Origin: Spirometra erinaceieuropaei
Taxonomy: Eukaryota > Platyhelminthes > Cestoda > Diphyllobothriidea > Diphyllobothriidae
Length of the DNA: 64,000 nucleotides
Direction: 5' to 3'
Assembly (NCBI GenBank): GCA_902702965.1
Contig: CACRXP010000001.1
Location: forward strand, 4,370,060 to 4,434,059
The position numbers were made by a program, and so were the translations under genes. Numbering within the stretch: position 1 is the first letter of the stretch; every line of letters begins with the position of its first letter. Shown here in pieces: positions 1-12,500 of the stretch. The notes beneath the pieces were generated by a model. The model was given only the letters and a program-made list of their open reading frames with translations. It was not told where the DNA came from and ran no database searches.

Positions 1-41
1 AATAACCTGCTGACCATAATTCATTTCCCTATAGCTCCACA

Positions 42-550
42 ATGCCTGATGACAAGTTCGATGTGGTCGTCGTTGGAGCTGGAATTTCTGGTTTGGCTGC
101 AGCCAAAGTGCTTTCAAAAGAAGGTCTTAAAGTTGTTGTCTTGGAGGCAAGAACTCGCTACGGCGGCAGAATTCACACCATCTCTCACTCGCTAGATCCA
201 AGTTCGACTGAGCAGGGTCCACAGAATCCGCTCCTTTTCGATCTCGGCGCCAGTTACCTTCACGGATGCTGTAATGATCAGGAGGTTCAACCACTGTTCA
301 CGCTTGCCAGCAGAATTAAAATGCTCACAGTCACCTGCCCGGGCGATGTTCTTGGTCCCTATCGTGGATGGGAGTGCCCGGAAGTTGCCGTCTGGCGGGA
401 TCCCAAAACAGGAGAAGAGATCAATACCGCAGAGGTGGCAGAAGTTAGTTTCCTTCTCGATCGCTGTCTACTACGTTCGCTGAACCTTACTTCTAGTGGC
501 CGCCACAAAGGACCAGCAAAACGTTTGTCCTTGGAACCGGTAATGGAGCA
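42..550 (+). CDS. Amine oxidase exon 1 (FAD-binding N-terminus)
   Basis: The exon encodes residues 1-169 plus two bases of codon 170. The chosen ATG at 42 places the dinucleotide-binding fold at the extreme N-terminus, normal for polyamine oxidases. The frame would run on to a stop at 552-554, but the perfect donor GTAAGT at 551 ends the exon in phase 2, matching the single G supplied by exon 2. A possible acceptor (TTTCCCTATAG) lies just upstream of the ATG, so the start could be internal to a longer protein or preceded by a noncoding exon. Confidence 0.85.
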
Positions 551-3500
551 GTAAGTTGTCCTCATTCTCTCTATGCCATCTTCACGTATCCTGTCTGACC
601 TCCCGTAAGACAAACAAAGCTGCTTCTAATTTTTCATGTTATTACCATAATTTGTTAAGTAGTGCAGGGTTTTCTTCCACCGCATTAGGATTTAGCGGTG
701 ATAGTTTGTCCATCGCAAACAACGAGGACTACCACTGTCTTGGATGAGGCACAGTGGTGAATTTATTCCTAGTAAAGTAGACTTCTGCTGCATTTGTCGC
801 ATTCTTATCAATTGCACCGTATTCCGGTAACAAGCGACCGAAGGCGGCATTGTCGCAGTGGGCTAGACAGTTTGCCTATCCATGCCACACAGAAACGGAC
901 TCTTGTATGCAAATGTGACCAAGTAGGTGGGTGAATGTGTGGGTACTTGTTTCTCCTTTGCCCCCCCCCCCACTACTTGTTAGGTTTTGAAGATGGCCTT
1001 TCAAGGTTTTGCCACTGTTCGTCCCGACTGCCGGTCCTTTGCAAGCGTTCAACACTTTACTAGTTTTTAGTTACTTAGTAGATGTCTTAAATGTGTACCT
1101 AGAGCTCAGTTTTTGTCTTCCATGCCTGCGAGTGCTCTCATCGATGTCTCCATAGAAGACTTGTCTCAGCACACACTTATCGGTCATCCCCACGATGTGG
1201 TCATCATTATGAACCCTTCAGGACACCTGCATTTAATTACTTTCAGAGACCGCCGTGGTTCGCGGTTTCAAAAAACACTAGCGAGATCCACGGAGGTGAC
1301 GTAGAGACTGATTCTCATTCGTCATCGTTCTCATTCGTCAACCTTCTCATGTCTGTGAGATCATATCGACGTTTCTACTTTTTTTCCGAAGTCCGCATTA
1401 ACTTCCGAGAAGAATTCGCTGTCCTACGTTTAGATTCGGGCGATTGGGTTTTAATGGGCAAAGGCTGCCAGTAATATTTAGAAAGTGGATTCACCGACAA
1501 CCGTCGCAGAATTTCACACCTTTACATTTCTACAGATGGGCAGTGCATGCGTCCTGGAAAGCCTTTTCGCACTTGCAGTTGTCACCTCTGAAACTGTATG
1601 TTTGTCGAAGATTTAGGGACCACCGTAGTTGTAGACATCAGCTGGAATTGTGTTCACAACTTGAGCCGTTTCACTGAGTATCTGTTGTATTGCCCCAGTC
1701 GTCTGCTACAGGAAAGGCGTGATGTCGATGTCAACCTTTATTTCCAGTTGAGGTAGTCTATTGATGGCGTCGTTGCAGATTGTAGATTGGCAGTTGAGGA
1801 CGCCCCGGAAGTGCTCAATCCAACACCCCATGATCTGTGACTTCTTCATCAGTGGATGACATCGCGTAGTCCAGATTGTTGAAGATCGCCCGTTTACATA
1901 CAGCTAGATTCAGCTGGATCGTGTTCAGCTTTCTTCATGCCTCCTTTCCATAAGGTTGTTTTTGTGGTTAGATTTCCAGTCTCACTTAAACATGCATCAG
2001 AGATAGTCTCTCCAGCTTTCGACATCATCCCAAGCCTTTGTTGCTCGCATGCCACAGCGGTAACGTCTCCTAAGAACTACGTAGTCCAGCACTTAGCATT
2101 GATTTCAAGGGTGCACGTATGTTGATGACGAGGTCGTTTTCTGCACAAGTTTTCAACAGAAGGAGTTCGTTACCGCTGTGGTTGCCGGCACCGTGACGAC
2201 TTAGCGCTCTTTTCAAGATAGCGTAGTCTATGCCTACTTGGGCACAGAAGGTACTAAGAGCAATCAAATTGTACGCCCTTGACACCTACGCTAGGAAGGC
2301 TTGGAGGTCTTCGCAGAACTCATTCACGTCGTCATTACTTGTTATTTTAGGAGCGTAGGCACTGATAATGGTGGAAAACTCCCTTTCGCACAAAGGCCTC
2401 ACTTAGATGGGGCGGTCGCTTATTCCATGGTGGAGAGGAGGAAACTTCCTGATGAGAATGGCCAAGGCAACTTCACCATGACGACGCTCTCCCTTCTGAC
2501 AATCGCTGCAGGTGTAACCTGCAAGAAGTAGATCTCGATGGGTGCGACGACGGCCTAGTGACTAATCCATTTTTGAATGACTGGAGCAGTTGTCATCTTT
2601 GACCGGTTAGCTTTTGGATAACCTTAAACAGGACAGACATTAAAGATTGCAAGAGTACGGCAAATCTGACGAGGTGGATAGTATGATGGAAGTGGGACTT
2701 GTTTCATTATTGTTCCTACCGCATTTGCAGTGAGTGACCGATCTCATTTAATGTTGGCTGAAATTCTGCACTGCATTTTTCGATTAGGAAGGATTACTTA
2801 GGCGCGGTTGTAATACTGATTGTCTTGTGGCATAATCCTATAATAGTTCGGACTCGGCAAGATATCATCTTTTGGATACACTGCTTTTCAATCTCCTGTA
2901 GAAAGCTTACTCGGTAAAAATGGTTACTTAGGTAGCATGCATTTTTCCCATTGATTTTTGATGATCCTGCACATTTGAAGCACGCGTTGGCCGGAACGGT
3001 CACTCACGAACCTATCCACTGCAATCGGGAAACAGTGTACGCATCCCCGACACCCATCAATTATGCCTCCTCGCTCACACCATCTCTGTCGCATGGACCT
3101 ATGCGACCATATGAGCATCCACGACACAGTTAAAGCCCCCACAATGCCCCATCCTATCTCCACACACAAACCCACCTAACCCACACATAGACCTACTTGG
3201 TCACATACCCATAAATGTCATTATCACCACACCACCCAAGCGACATGCATGTGATGCAACCTGTCGACGTCCGTATAGCGGGCGAAACGAGTGCACAGGT
3301 ACGTACATCTCACGTGATAACCGCGTCCTTCGGCGAAGTCACGTGTGTGGTACGTGACGACGACTACATGTCACGTCGGCCAATGGCCAATCTTATTACC
3401 ATCTCGTTACCGGTTACTCTAGCTATAGGTTAGTGCGTGGGAGAAAGAACCGGAGCATAGGCACGACACTGAGGAATTCATCCTCAGGGCAAATTAGCGG

Positions 3501-6500
3501 TTTCACCACTATAATAACCTTGATACGCTTGAATTTATGATCACGCGTTATCAGCCGTAGCTTCAGAGGTTGCAAACTGATGGGATAACTCGTCCCTCCT
3601 CAAGTTAGGCTGTAGTAGTTCCCTAATGTGACATTTATGTCGCCTTCATTCATGTGAGGTCCGAGCCGCCTTCGTAAAACGTGGCAGGTCGTTTGTGGCA
3701 CACGCAGACCGGCTGCTTAGGTCTGTCAGTCGTTGAGTTCACACCTACTTCCGATCGATTTGTCTTGCCATCGAAGCATGATGGGATGACGTGGAAAGAG
3801 ACAGCTCGTGACGGTCGAATTGTCGTGTATCTTTGAGGGAAGGATGTGGAATTTGCGTCTATGATGTCGTACATGAAGCTACGACCGACTTCTGAGCTCG
3901 TCTCCTTTACTCGATCACGCAGTCGATTGGGCCCATAAACGGAATTCAGTTTAATACGTCTTTCAGATACTATGTCTCCAGTGTCCGTAGTATCCATTTA
4001 GTCCTCCTACGGATATTTCTTCTCAAGCCGTCTACTTGGTGACGTGCAGCCAATCTTCCTGACTGCAATAATAACCATAGTATACGCAAAGAATTCACTT
4101 TACCAGTAAATATAGACCCCTAGGGGGCCAGATCGCAGTTGGTATCCAGGACCCGTATTACAGGTGGCTAAGGGGTTTGTTTACTGTGACTATTTTGTGG
4201 GGTTCCATGATCACATCTGACCCATTTGGCTTCCGTTTGACGGTTGAGGTTAGGATTAGGGTACCGGTTAATAGTTTCCGATTTTCAGGTTAGGGTTATG
4301 CCTTTAGGCATAGGTTTTCGGGTTACGCTTAGGGTTTGAGCGTGCGAATGGGTTTCAGTATTACGGTTAGGCTTCTCAGTAACGGCTATGTCTAAGGGCT
4401 ACGGTTACGTTTACGATTTCGGTTAGGGTTAGGGGTGCCGTCAGGGTTAACGGTCAGCGTTTACGGTTGAGGTTAGGGTTAGTGCTAAGGTTTGGGATTA
4501 GGGTTAAGTTCACTGTCCGCATCCCATTCCTGGCTACCAACTGCGATCGAACCCCCTAGGGAAACCACGTGAGTTATGTGCGTCCGTCCACGGAGTTATG
4601 TTTGACTTGACTCACTTCAAACTTTGAGGTGCCAGCAGTTATTAACATTATCTTTTACACTGTTTCACCCCATAGTTATTTTTCTGGTAGCGGAGCGATA
4701 ATCCGTGCTCTAAATAGTGAATCTCTAATCTCAGTGACCGGCCGGATCCAGTTTCAAACTTCATGTCCTGTTGCAGTGTAGCTGGACAATGACAATAAAT
4801 AAGCCAGAGCTGTGACTGTCTCACTTTCTGTCTTCTTTTTTTGGATAGCACTTTCCGATCACACTTTCTTCTCTTACAGGGCCCTGAAGGAGAGCCTGCA
4901 GATGCTGTATGAGGCCGGGCAACGAAGTTCACCTCTTCTGTCAGAACGCGAACGCGGGATCTTCAACGCCCTGTTTGCTCGTTACATTGCCTATGTAAAC
5001 CCCTCCTCGCGTCTCTCGCCCTACCTGCCTCTCGGCTCCTACTACGAGAAGGATGCTGAGGCCGGTGTGGCTGATGACCCACACTGCCCCTCTCTGCCCG
5101 AAAAACAGGCATGCATCGACTGGCTGCGAAGGAAACGCGCCTACTTGGCAACTCAGCCGCTCGTCGGTTCGGTGGCCAGGAGGGTCGAGCGTAACACAGA
5201 GGATCGACTGGTGTTGTCGGGCTTCGCTCAGATCACAGACTTTCTTGCTACTGGGCTGGATATCCGCTACGGCTGCGTTGTGCGTCACATTGACTGGACG
5301 CGGACACAGGCGCCTCCCACGGAGGATACGAATGACGCCCTCATTGAAGTAGAGGCAGAGTTACTGTGGGAGGGAGGAGAGATGGACGAGGGGAGGGCGG
5401 TCAAGGATGATCTGCCGGCTAGGCTCTCCATTCAGGCAAAATTTTGTATTGTGACCCTTCCGGTGGGCGTGTTGAAAGGCCTGGACAAGAGGAGTGCAGT
5501 TACTTTTACACCCCTTCTGCCTGCCAAGAAGAGACGGGCCATAAATAATCTGGGAATTCCACAGCCTGGTGCCGCCACACACAACAAGGTTAGTTTGTTA
5601 TCAGCGAGCTCGTCTAGCTCAGCTTGTACTGATGATTTGTCCGCTGTCATTTTGCTATTCAGCGTGGTAACAATCTGGAGCTGACACCCAAAAAAATCCG
5701 CCTAGCTAAAGCATCCTGTCTTACGGGACAGGTGGTAATAGGGGTTTTATGGGTGGCGGCTGGTCGGGATGTACGATACTAGCCGACGGAAAGCCTTATT
5801 TGAACAGGTGAATGATCGAAGTTGGCCCGCTCTCCGTTCCGTTACTACAAAATGAGTCGCCAAAGGCAGTATAGTGGTAACGGACGAGTGGAAGGCGTAT
5901 AATCTTCCCTCAGAAGGTTATCTACATTTCTCTGTTAACCACTCAAAGAACCTCAAGGACCCTACTACCGGACGGCACACCAATCCGATTGAGGCATACT
6001 AGAGTAGACTTAAAAGGAAACTCTACAGGGGAGGGCCTGCATGTGGTCGAGCTGTGTGGGCTCACATAGACGAAGTACAGTATCGTCTTTGGTTTGGCCT
6101 CAATGCCATGTCTTTGACAGATGCCTAGGAACTGTTCCTGTCCCATGTTGTGCAGACTTATCCTATTTAAAAGTGATTTTGTTTCGTAATAAACTGCCAT
6201 AATGCGAATGTATGCCGTTTATTCATGTGTATGTGTGTACTGATGGGGAAGTTTGAGTAACAGCGACCATCGTCCATGCAACCTCCTGCGATGTTCGTTC
6301 GGCCAGCCCATATTAGGCCATCGGGGAAAGTTCAAGTAGTGCGTGAAAGTAGGCCTGCAACCGCTGATATAGCCTGAAGGCGTTTGATTTCACTGTTAAA
6401 GGTATTATTTCTAGGCAACGGATTTTTTTGGGTGCCATCTCCCGATTGTTATCTTCAGTGTCGCCGTCGCCGCCGCCACCACCATCACTGTCGTCATGCC

Positions 6501-9500
6501 AGTCTGTAGGCAGGGCGCCGTCGGTTGCGGAGGCAATTTTTATATCTTTCGCCGAGGTGCTCTGTTTTGACATCATTCAACCAAGAGGCTCATTCCCGAT
6601 CCTTGACAAATGAGGCATGACCATGGGCGGGTTCTGCCTTTACGCTAACCGTTTATGACCAAGCCCACCGAGGACTGCAGGGGATCCTTAGTGAGGCCTT
6701 TGACACTAACCTACGGGAGGTCCGGGGACCACCCTGTTTCTTTGAAGCGCGTCTTGTGTGGGGTTAGAGATCAGGTCGTGTGTGACGCGCGTAAACCGAC
6801 CACTTGGCTTTTTAATCCACCAAGCGCACATCCATATGCAGTCTTAATTTCGTCTTATTTCCGAAAAGTGGGTGAGGGTGGTGGTAGAGTGAGATAAGTG
6901 GTTCGAAAGTGTTCTTCACTTCAAATAAGTTTATGTGGGATTTGCCATTGCCCCATCTCTGGAGTAGCAGTAGTCTTCATTGTTCGAGGGATGTATGGGG
7001 TCTGGTGGTCCGGGAAACCCCGTTGCTTTCTTACATCCACGTCAAGCAGATTGATATGCCTGCCAAACTCCTCAACACTGGTGAATTCTTGGTCCGACTC
7101 AGCTCTTCTATGGACTTGGTGGGCACGTCTAAATCTCCCCTTGCACCCAGCTAACATTTGCCCCCTCCACGAAGCTATACTATATACAGCGACAGCATCC
7201 ACGATAACCTTCCTTAACCGGTGGATTAGGCCCGATGAGGGTATCACGTGTGTTTCCACGCTTTGTGAGTCCAATCAGTGATCCAGATAGACCAATCGGA
7301 CGCTGAACCTATGATACATGTGTCGCTGAGGTGTGTGTCGGTTTGCGTCCGCGGGCTTCCGTCCCTGTGCGGTTCTCTGTATTTGCACAGCTGGAGGCCT
7401 GGCTAGATTATCTACTCCGCGTCTTTGAACTTGCCAGTCTGTTAGTGATAATTCCTCCCTCCCCCTCCCCCCTCCTCCTCTCGCCGGTATCACGTTGGAA
7501 TAATAAAACGAAAATAGGGCAGAAATGCGGACTTTCTCAATGCCTTTCGCGGATTTCGTTAATTGTCGCGTTAATCTGCTCTACTGATAAAACTAATACT
7601 AACAACCCGTATAGCAAGAGTCCCTGCTTTCTGTTTTATCAGTGGGTCTGCATATCCAGTGCTCGATTGTTTCATCATCCAGAAGCGGAACTCTCATTAG
7701 GACGCCGTAATGAAATGCTGATACAGACTGGTGCGAATTTTAAGCAGCTTTTTGTCAATAATAAGTCTACAGACAAGAATGTACTCTAAACCAACGGTGG
7801 TAGATGTTGCAGGACAGTTACCCGAAGGAATGTGAAACCCGACATATTCGCGCATAGAGACGGTAACTTGCTGTAACATGCACGTGCTGCTCAGGGACTT
7901 GTAGAACGAGGACAGTGATTATCGTGAGGCCGTAGTGTTGACGGTGCGGAGAGCAGCCACCTGAACAGCCAATGCCGGCCGGCTGCGACGGCGTCGCCTT
8001 GTCCTTGTTAATGAGTCAGTCTATGAGTCATCGTTGGGTTAGCGGTCGAGGAGGGCTAGTAGGCCTCAACTTCAACTGTGATTGCTACGCTCCAAGCAGT
8101 TGACTTTGGAACGCTGTACGGATTGCAATATCAACCCGTCTTGTCAGACTGTTCAGACACTCATTTAAATCACGGTCGCTCACGAGAAGCCTCGCAGGCT
8201 CACAAAGCTTACAGTAGACGGATATTTGGCGGAAATGCGGTCTCACGAGCATTGATTGCGCACATCCTGACCGGAAACGCACATCATGCCTTTAGTCGAT
8301 GAGCTTGAGCCGATTGGAGATTAAATCCGTTCATCTTCATGCCTGTTTACAAAATCAGGCCATCCTGGTTGGGAACTGTCAGCAGTTGTAGGAAATGACG
8401 GGTAAATAAGACTGATGACTAGAGAAATCCACGATTTCTGGTGGGGATGCACCTCACTTGGCGAACGTCGAAGCACATGTAGGGATCATCTGGGTAGGCT
8501 GCAGATGAAGGTCCGGAGGTCTGTTTGTCAAACTGGTAAGGCAGGCAATATGCTTCGTTGCCGATCTCCCGACTGTCATCTAGGTAATTTTCTCGCAAAT
8601 AAGTGATCACGAAACTTTGAATAATTGGTTTAAAGGGTAACTGTCTTCCGAGAAGATGTGAGCATGGCTCAAATTTACGATGAGAGCAACCTGCAACAGG
8701 TTCTTTGGAAACATGGCTACTTCTAGGCTTCTCTAAAGAGTTCGACAAATGTTATATTCTTCTGCACTCTATTAAATGTCTCGGTTTAGGAGATAAGCAC
8801 CATGAGTACATTAAGAGCATGAGCTGTCTCCAGGTTCTGTTACAATTGGCTTCTCTCACAGTCCTCAAGATTTATTTGCCATGATCTGATTTGATGAATT
8901 TTTAAACTGACGAGTTTTGCGAAATTTTATGTTTTTTATTTGCACAAGTAGGTGACGCTGTTGAAGAAACCGGGTTTAAATGCCAGAAGAGACTCCGACG
9001 ACAGACCACATATTCTTCGGAAATATACATTTCAGATTCGCACGAGGACGGTGGTAGTGGGTGTAGCTGCGCTAATTATGAAGCAGTGGCCGTGTAGCAT
9101 TGGCGCCAAAGGAAGCCACTGGTTCCTGTGTGATCAGGGCCTGTGCTTGGCACGTGCCGCTGTGCCCAGTCTCAATCGCAGTCGGTCAGATTGGGAGAGG
9201 AAGACGAGTGAAGTCGATGTAGCTCGTATCAGGCGCCTGGTATCTTCCCCCTACAAACAAGTAAACACGCGTTAGAACTATTACGATGTGACTTATAAGG
9301 TTGCCAACCGACGGGATAGCTCGGCCGTACTCGGCATGGGGGGCTAGGCGACAGTGACTACTAAAGGTGACCCTAACCCCCTTATTCAAGCCTCCGACAC
9401 GGGGTCAGGTCGTGTATAGCACGCGTAAGTTGAACAGTTTAGTTTCGCCAGCCGTTGTGCCTATGCTCATCTTTGTTTTTTTGGCCTTGTCATCGGAGGT

Positions 9501-12500
9501 GAGTGCGTGAGGGAGCGAGATGGATGTCTCAAGTTCACGCGCAAGTCAGTTCCGCGTCAGGGCTAGATCAGCAGTAGTTCTAGTTGCCTAGTATGGGTGA
9601 ATTATCATGTGTGTTTGTGTGTGAGGGTGCTGCTTTTAGTTTCGACGAACATACCTTTGCAAACACTACCCAGCACCGTGAAGATAAACCACTAGAATCT
9701 ACATGTTTTCTTGTTCGTTAAAAGGTTACCATGTAATATACTGCTGCTAATCTTGATGCGCTAGTCTTTCTGGTTAATGCTGTCATAGGTGAGTTGTTTT
9801 GATTCAAAGCAGGCTATCACATTCAGCCATCTTTCACTAGCTGTGTAATTGTCATTGGATCAACCCTAGTTCACCTGATAGCTAGTTGAACTGGGTTTGT
9901 CTTACGCATTACTGGCTGTACCTGCTGCAGCAATGTTTCTCACATCGGCTCGTTTGCTGCGTTTTGTGGAGTTTTTAACAGTGCCCAGTCCGTTCTCTTG
10001 CCACTGACTAACTTTATTCTGCAGTCTAAGTAGATCAAGGCCTGTACTGGCAACAGCTCTGAATTTACATATCCACTCGCCTTTCTTTTTTGAGTGTTTA
10101 CAAGCCGTCCATTTAGTAGAAAGAGCGGAGCATGTGGTAGCCTGACAGCGAATATATGGTTTTTTTCCAGTAGAACAGATGGGTGCGGCAATTAGCGGAG
10201 TCTGCGGCGGGCCTTGAAAGAGCTCACATTCCTGCCATATGTTTATTTTATTACTCCAAGGGGGCACCGAAACAGACCACGCAGTTTGGATAGTGTGAAC
10301 AGGCGGAAGACGGGTAATCCAAGCTTATTTGTTAACGAAGGCCGGATTGAGCAAGACGATATGCGGCAGACGAACTTTACCCCGACCCTAGCTCTTTCAC
10401 TAGCCCTAATCCCGAGCCTTTAGCTTAAGTCTAATCAGTTTCTTAAGCTTGGCCGGAAACGTAACCCTAATATAACATGCAGAGATGTTATAGTAATGAA
10501 AACATCGGGCTTACGTGTTCGGTCGTCTTCTCAGGTCCGTTTGACTTCATCTTGTTGTTAGCGCGAGATAGGTGCTTAAAGATAGAATGAGGCATCTGAA
10601 ACGGAAGTTTGCCTCGCAAGTCACAGTCTGGTAAAGGCGCCGGTCCAGAAACAGGCATAAGCGCACCAACCGTTGCATAAGTTTTTGCTGTAAACTTGTT
10701 TAATAGGGCTGAAACTTTCACCAAATGAAGGAATTCCAGCTTTCTGACGCGTCACTGAGCATGGAAGCTAGCAGTTCACCTACGCCCAGCACTGCAGATT
10801 GAATGGGTCCTCGCGCTCTGACCCATCTTTCCAATGCTATTACAACACTAGCGATAACAAAAAGGGACGATTGCGATATCATCTGCGCCAGAAATAACAT
10901 CTGTAAACACCCCAACAACCACTACTATCGGATTCCCTTCTCTCTGCGCCCGAGCAGTGAAAAGACGACGACGACGACGACGACGACGACGACCACCACC
11001 ACCACCACCACCACCACCACCACCACCACCACCACCACCACCACCACCACCACCACCACCACCAGCAAACACTGAACCAGGGAAAGGTTCTCATTCTGCT
11101 TTCCTGGCTGTCCTTTTTGCGATATGTTAATCTCTGCCGCATCTTCGACAATAAGTTCCATTCCTTCCCATCCCAGGTCTTCCTTGTCTTTCGGCCAGAG
11201 GACATCTTCTGGGACAGAGACGCTGCCCAGTTGAACAGCACCGACGCCACTTTGCACATCCTCAACCTCGACCGATTTGGCAACTCCGGTGTTCTGCTCT
11301 GCCACATCTGGGCCGGTTCACCGTTACGTCTGCATGGGAGAACAGACGAGGCGGTGGTTGAGAGTATCTTGCAAATCCTCGGGGGCATGTACCAGCTGCA
11401 GTCCGTGCCCTCCCCCGTCTTCAGTCACGTCACTCGCTGGTCCGAGGATCCTTTCAGTTTGGGCGCCTACACGGCCGGGGAACCGGATAGTGGAGACCAT
11501 GATCGCCGTGCCTACGCGGAAGGCCTGCCGCTTGATGTAAGACATATTTGGCATGTACTAACGAGATCTGACGGAATCTCGAATTTTTGGCATATCAAGG
11601 AATCCTTCTATCAGGGACGCTGACTTCAAAAAATAGCCGATTTTTGGCAATTTATGCGATCAGTCCTCTATGGGAAAGTTGGTTTTCTTGTTTGGTCCTG
11701 CGATGAATCCAGCTCGGCGAACGCGACTCACACGGAAGTATAGTTCTGATATTTTTGCTGTCATACCGGTGCGCTTGCTAACTGTGTTGAACGGATATAA
11801 CGGTTTATTAGAGAAGCACGTTTGTGAATATTCATGAACATTCATCCACTGTTTGTCCATCTTTCAATATTTAAACAACAGATGTTACTCGCATGCAATA
11901 AGTAGCGTGTATACGTTATTTAATATGTACTACTGGTCGTCAAGACCGCATATCTATCACACGCTCGTACGATGCACTCTATACTTTATAAACCGGGGAG
12001 TTCTAAAGGATTTTCGAAGACGGTGATAATTGGAATCAATTACAGCCATGCAAAGAGCGTCCGTTCTGCCGGGGGAATTCGAAACTAGTTTGTCCGACCC
12101 ATCTCCTCTAACTCCACACTTCCCATAAACCCAATTCCCATGCTAGTTAAAAGTTTTGTTCACTATCAGTTTCGCAGTCTAATCTTCTCTGAAGCAGCCA
12201 CATGTGACCTTTTGTTCTCTGATCCTTCATAGTGAGTTTGAGTCGTTCGAATCGGTTGAAATATTTTAATCAAGACCTGGGCGCCTGTCCCACCCATTTT
12301 ATCGTCACGTTCTGATGCGTAGTTCACTCGCTTATTGTTTTGAGCCTGCGTAATCTTCCGTCATTGATTACATATCCACTCACAATCAGATTCTTAAAAG
12401 ACGAATCGGCCTTCGTTTCTACGTTATGGACGACTAGTTGAGGTCCAGAATGCCTTGCCTTACTTGACTCATCCGATCCTTTATAAAAAAAACGGATTGG

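Larger units (their letters stand above)
551..4879 (+). other. Intron 1 of the amine oxidase gene
   Basis: The 4.3-kb intron runs between donor GTAAGT and acceptor CTTACAG. Apart from a 12-base C run at about 961-972, a half copy of the foldback family (about 2755-2965) and the inverted-repeat element at 4117-4562, it holds no frame resembling a gene. Short open frames in it lack any recognisable protein feature. Confidence 0.75.
5589..11176 (+). other. Intron 2 of the amine oxidase gene
   Basis: The 5.6-kb intron is made largely of old repeats: an ISXO2/Merlin transposase remnant, a LINE reverse transcriptase scrap, two opposed copies of an unnamed repeat (about 7270-7620 and 9902-10270) and a GAC/CAC microsatellite close to its 3' end. 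Between these, 6175-7260 and 8870-9900 hold nothing I recognise. Confidence 0.7.

Noticed and set aside
905..3205. A 2.3-kb element bounded by inverted 'GTGACCAAGTAGG' ends
   Set aside because: Only about 13 bases plus a TGTGTGGGT patch match; there is no longer arm or internal support.
10848..11388. Long open frames of poly-Trp, poly-Val, poly-Gly and poly-Thr
   Set aside because: They are produced by the GAC/CAC microsatellite and run antisense to or beside exon 3 of the amine oxidase.
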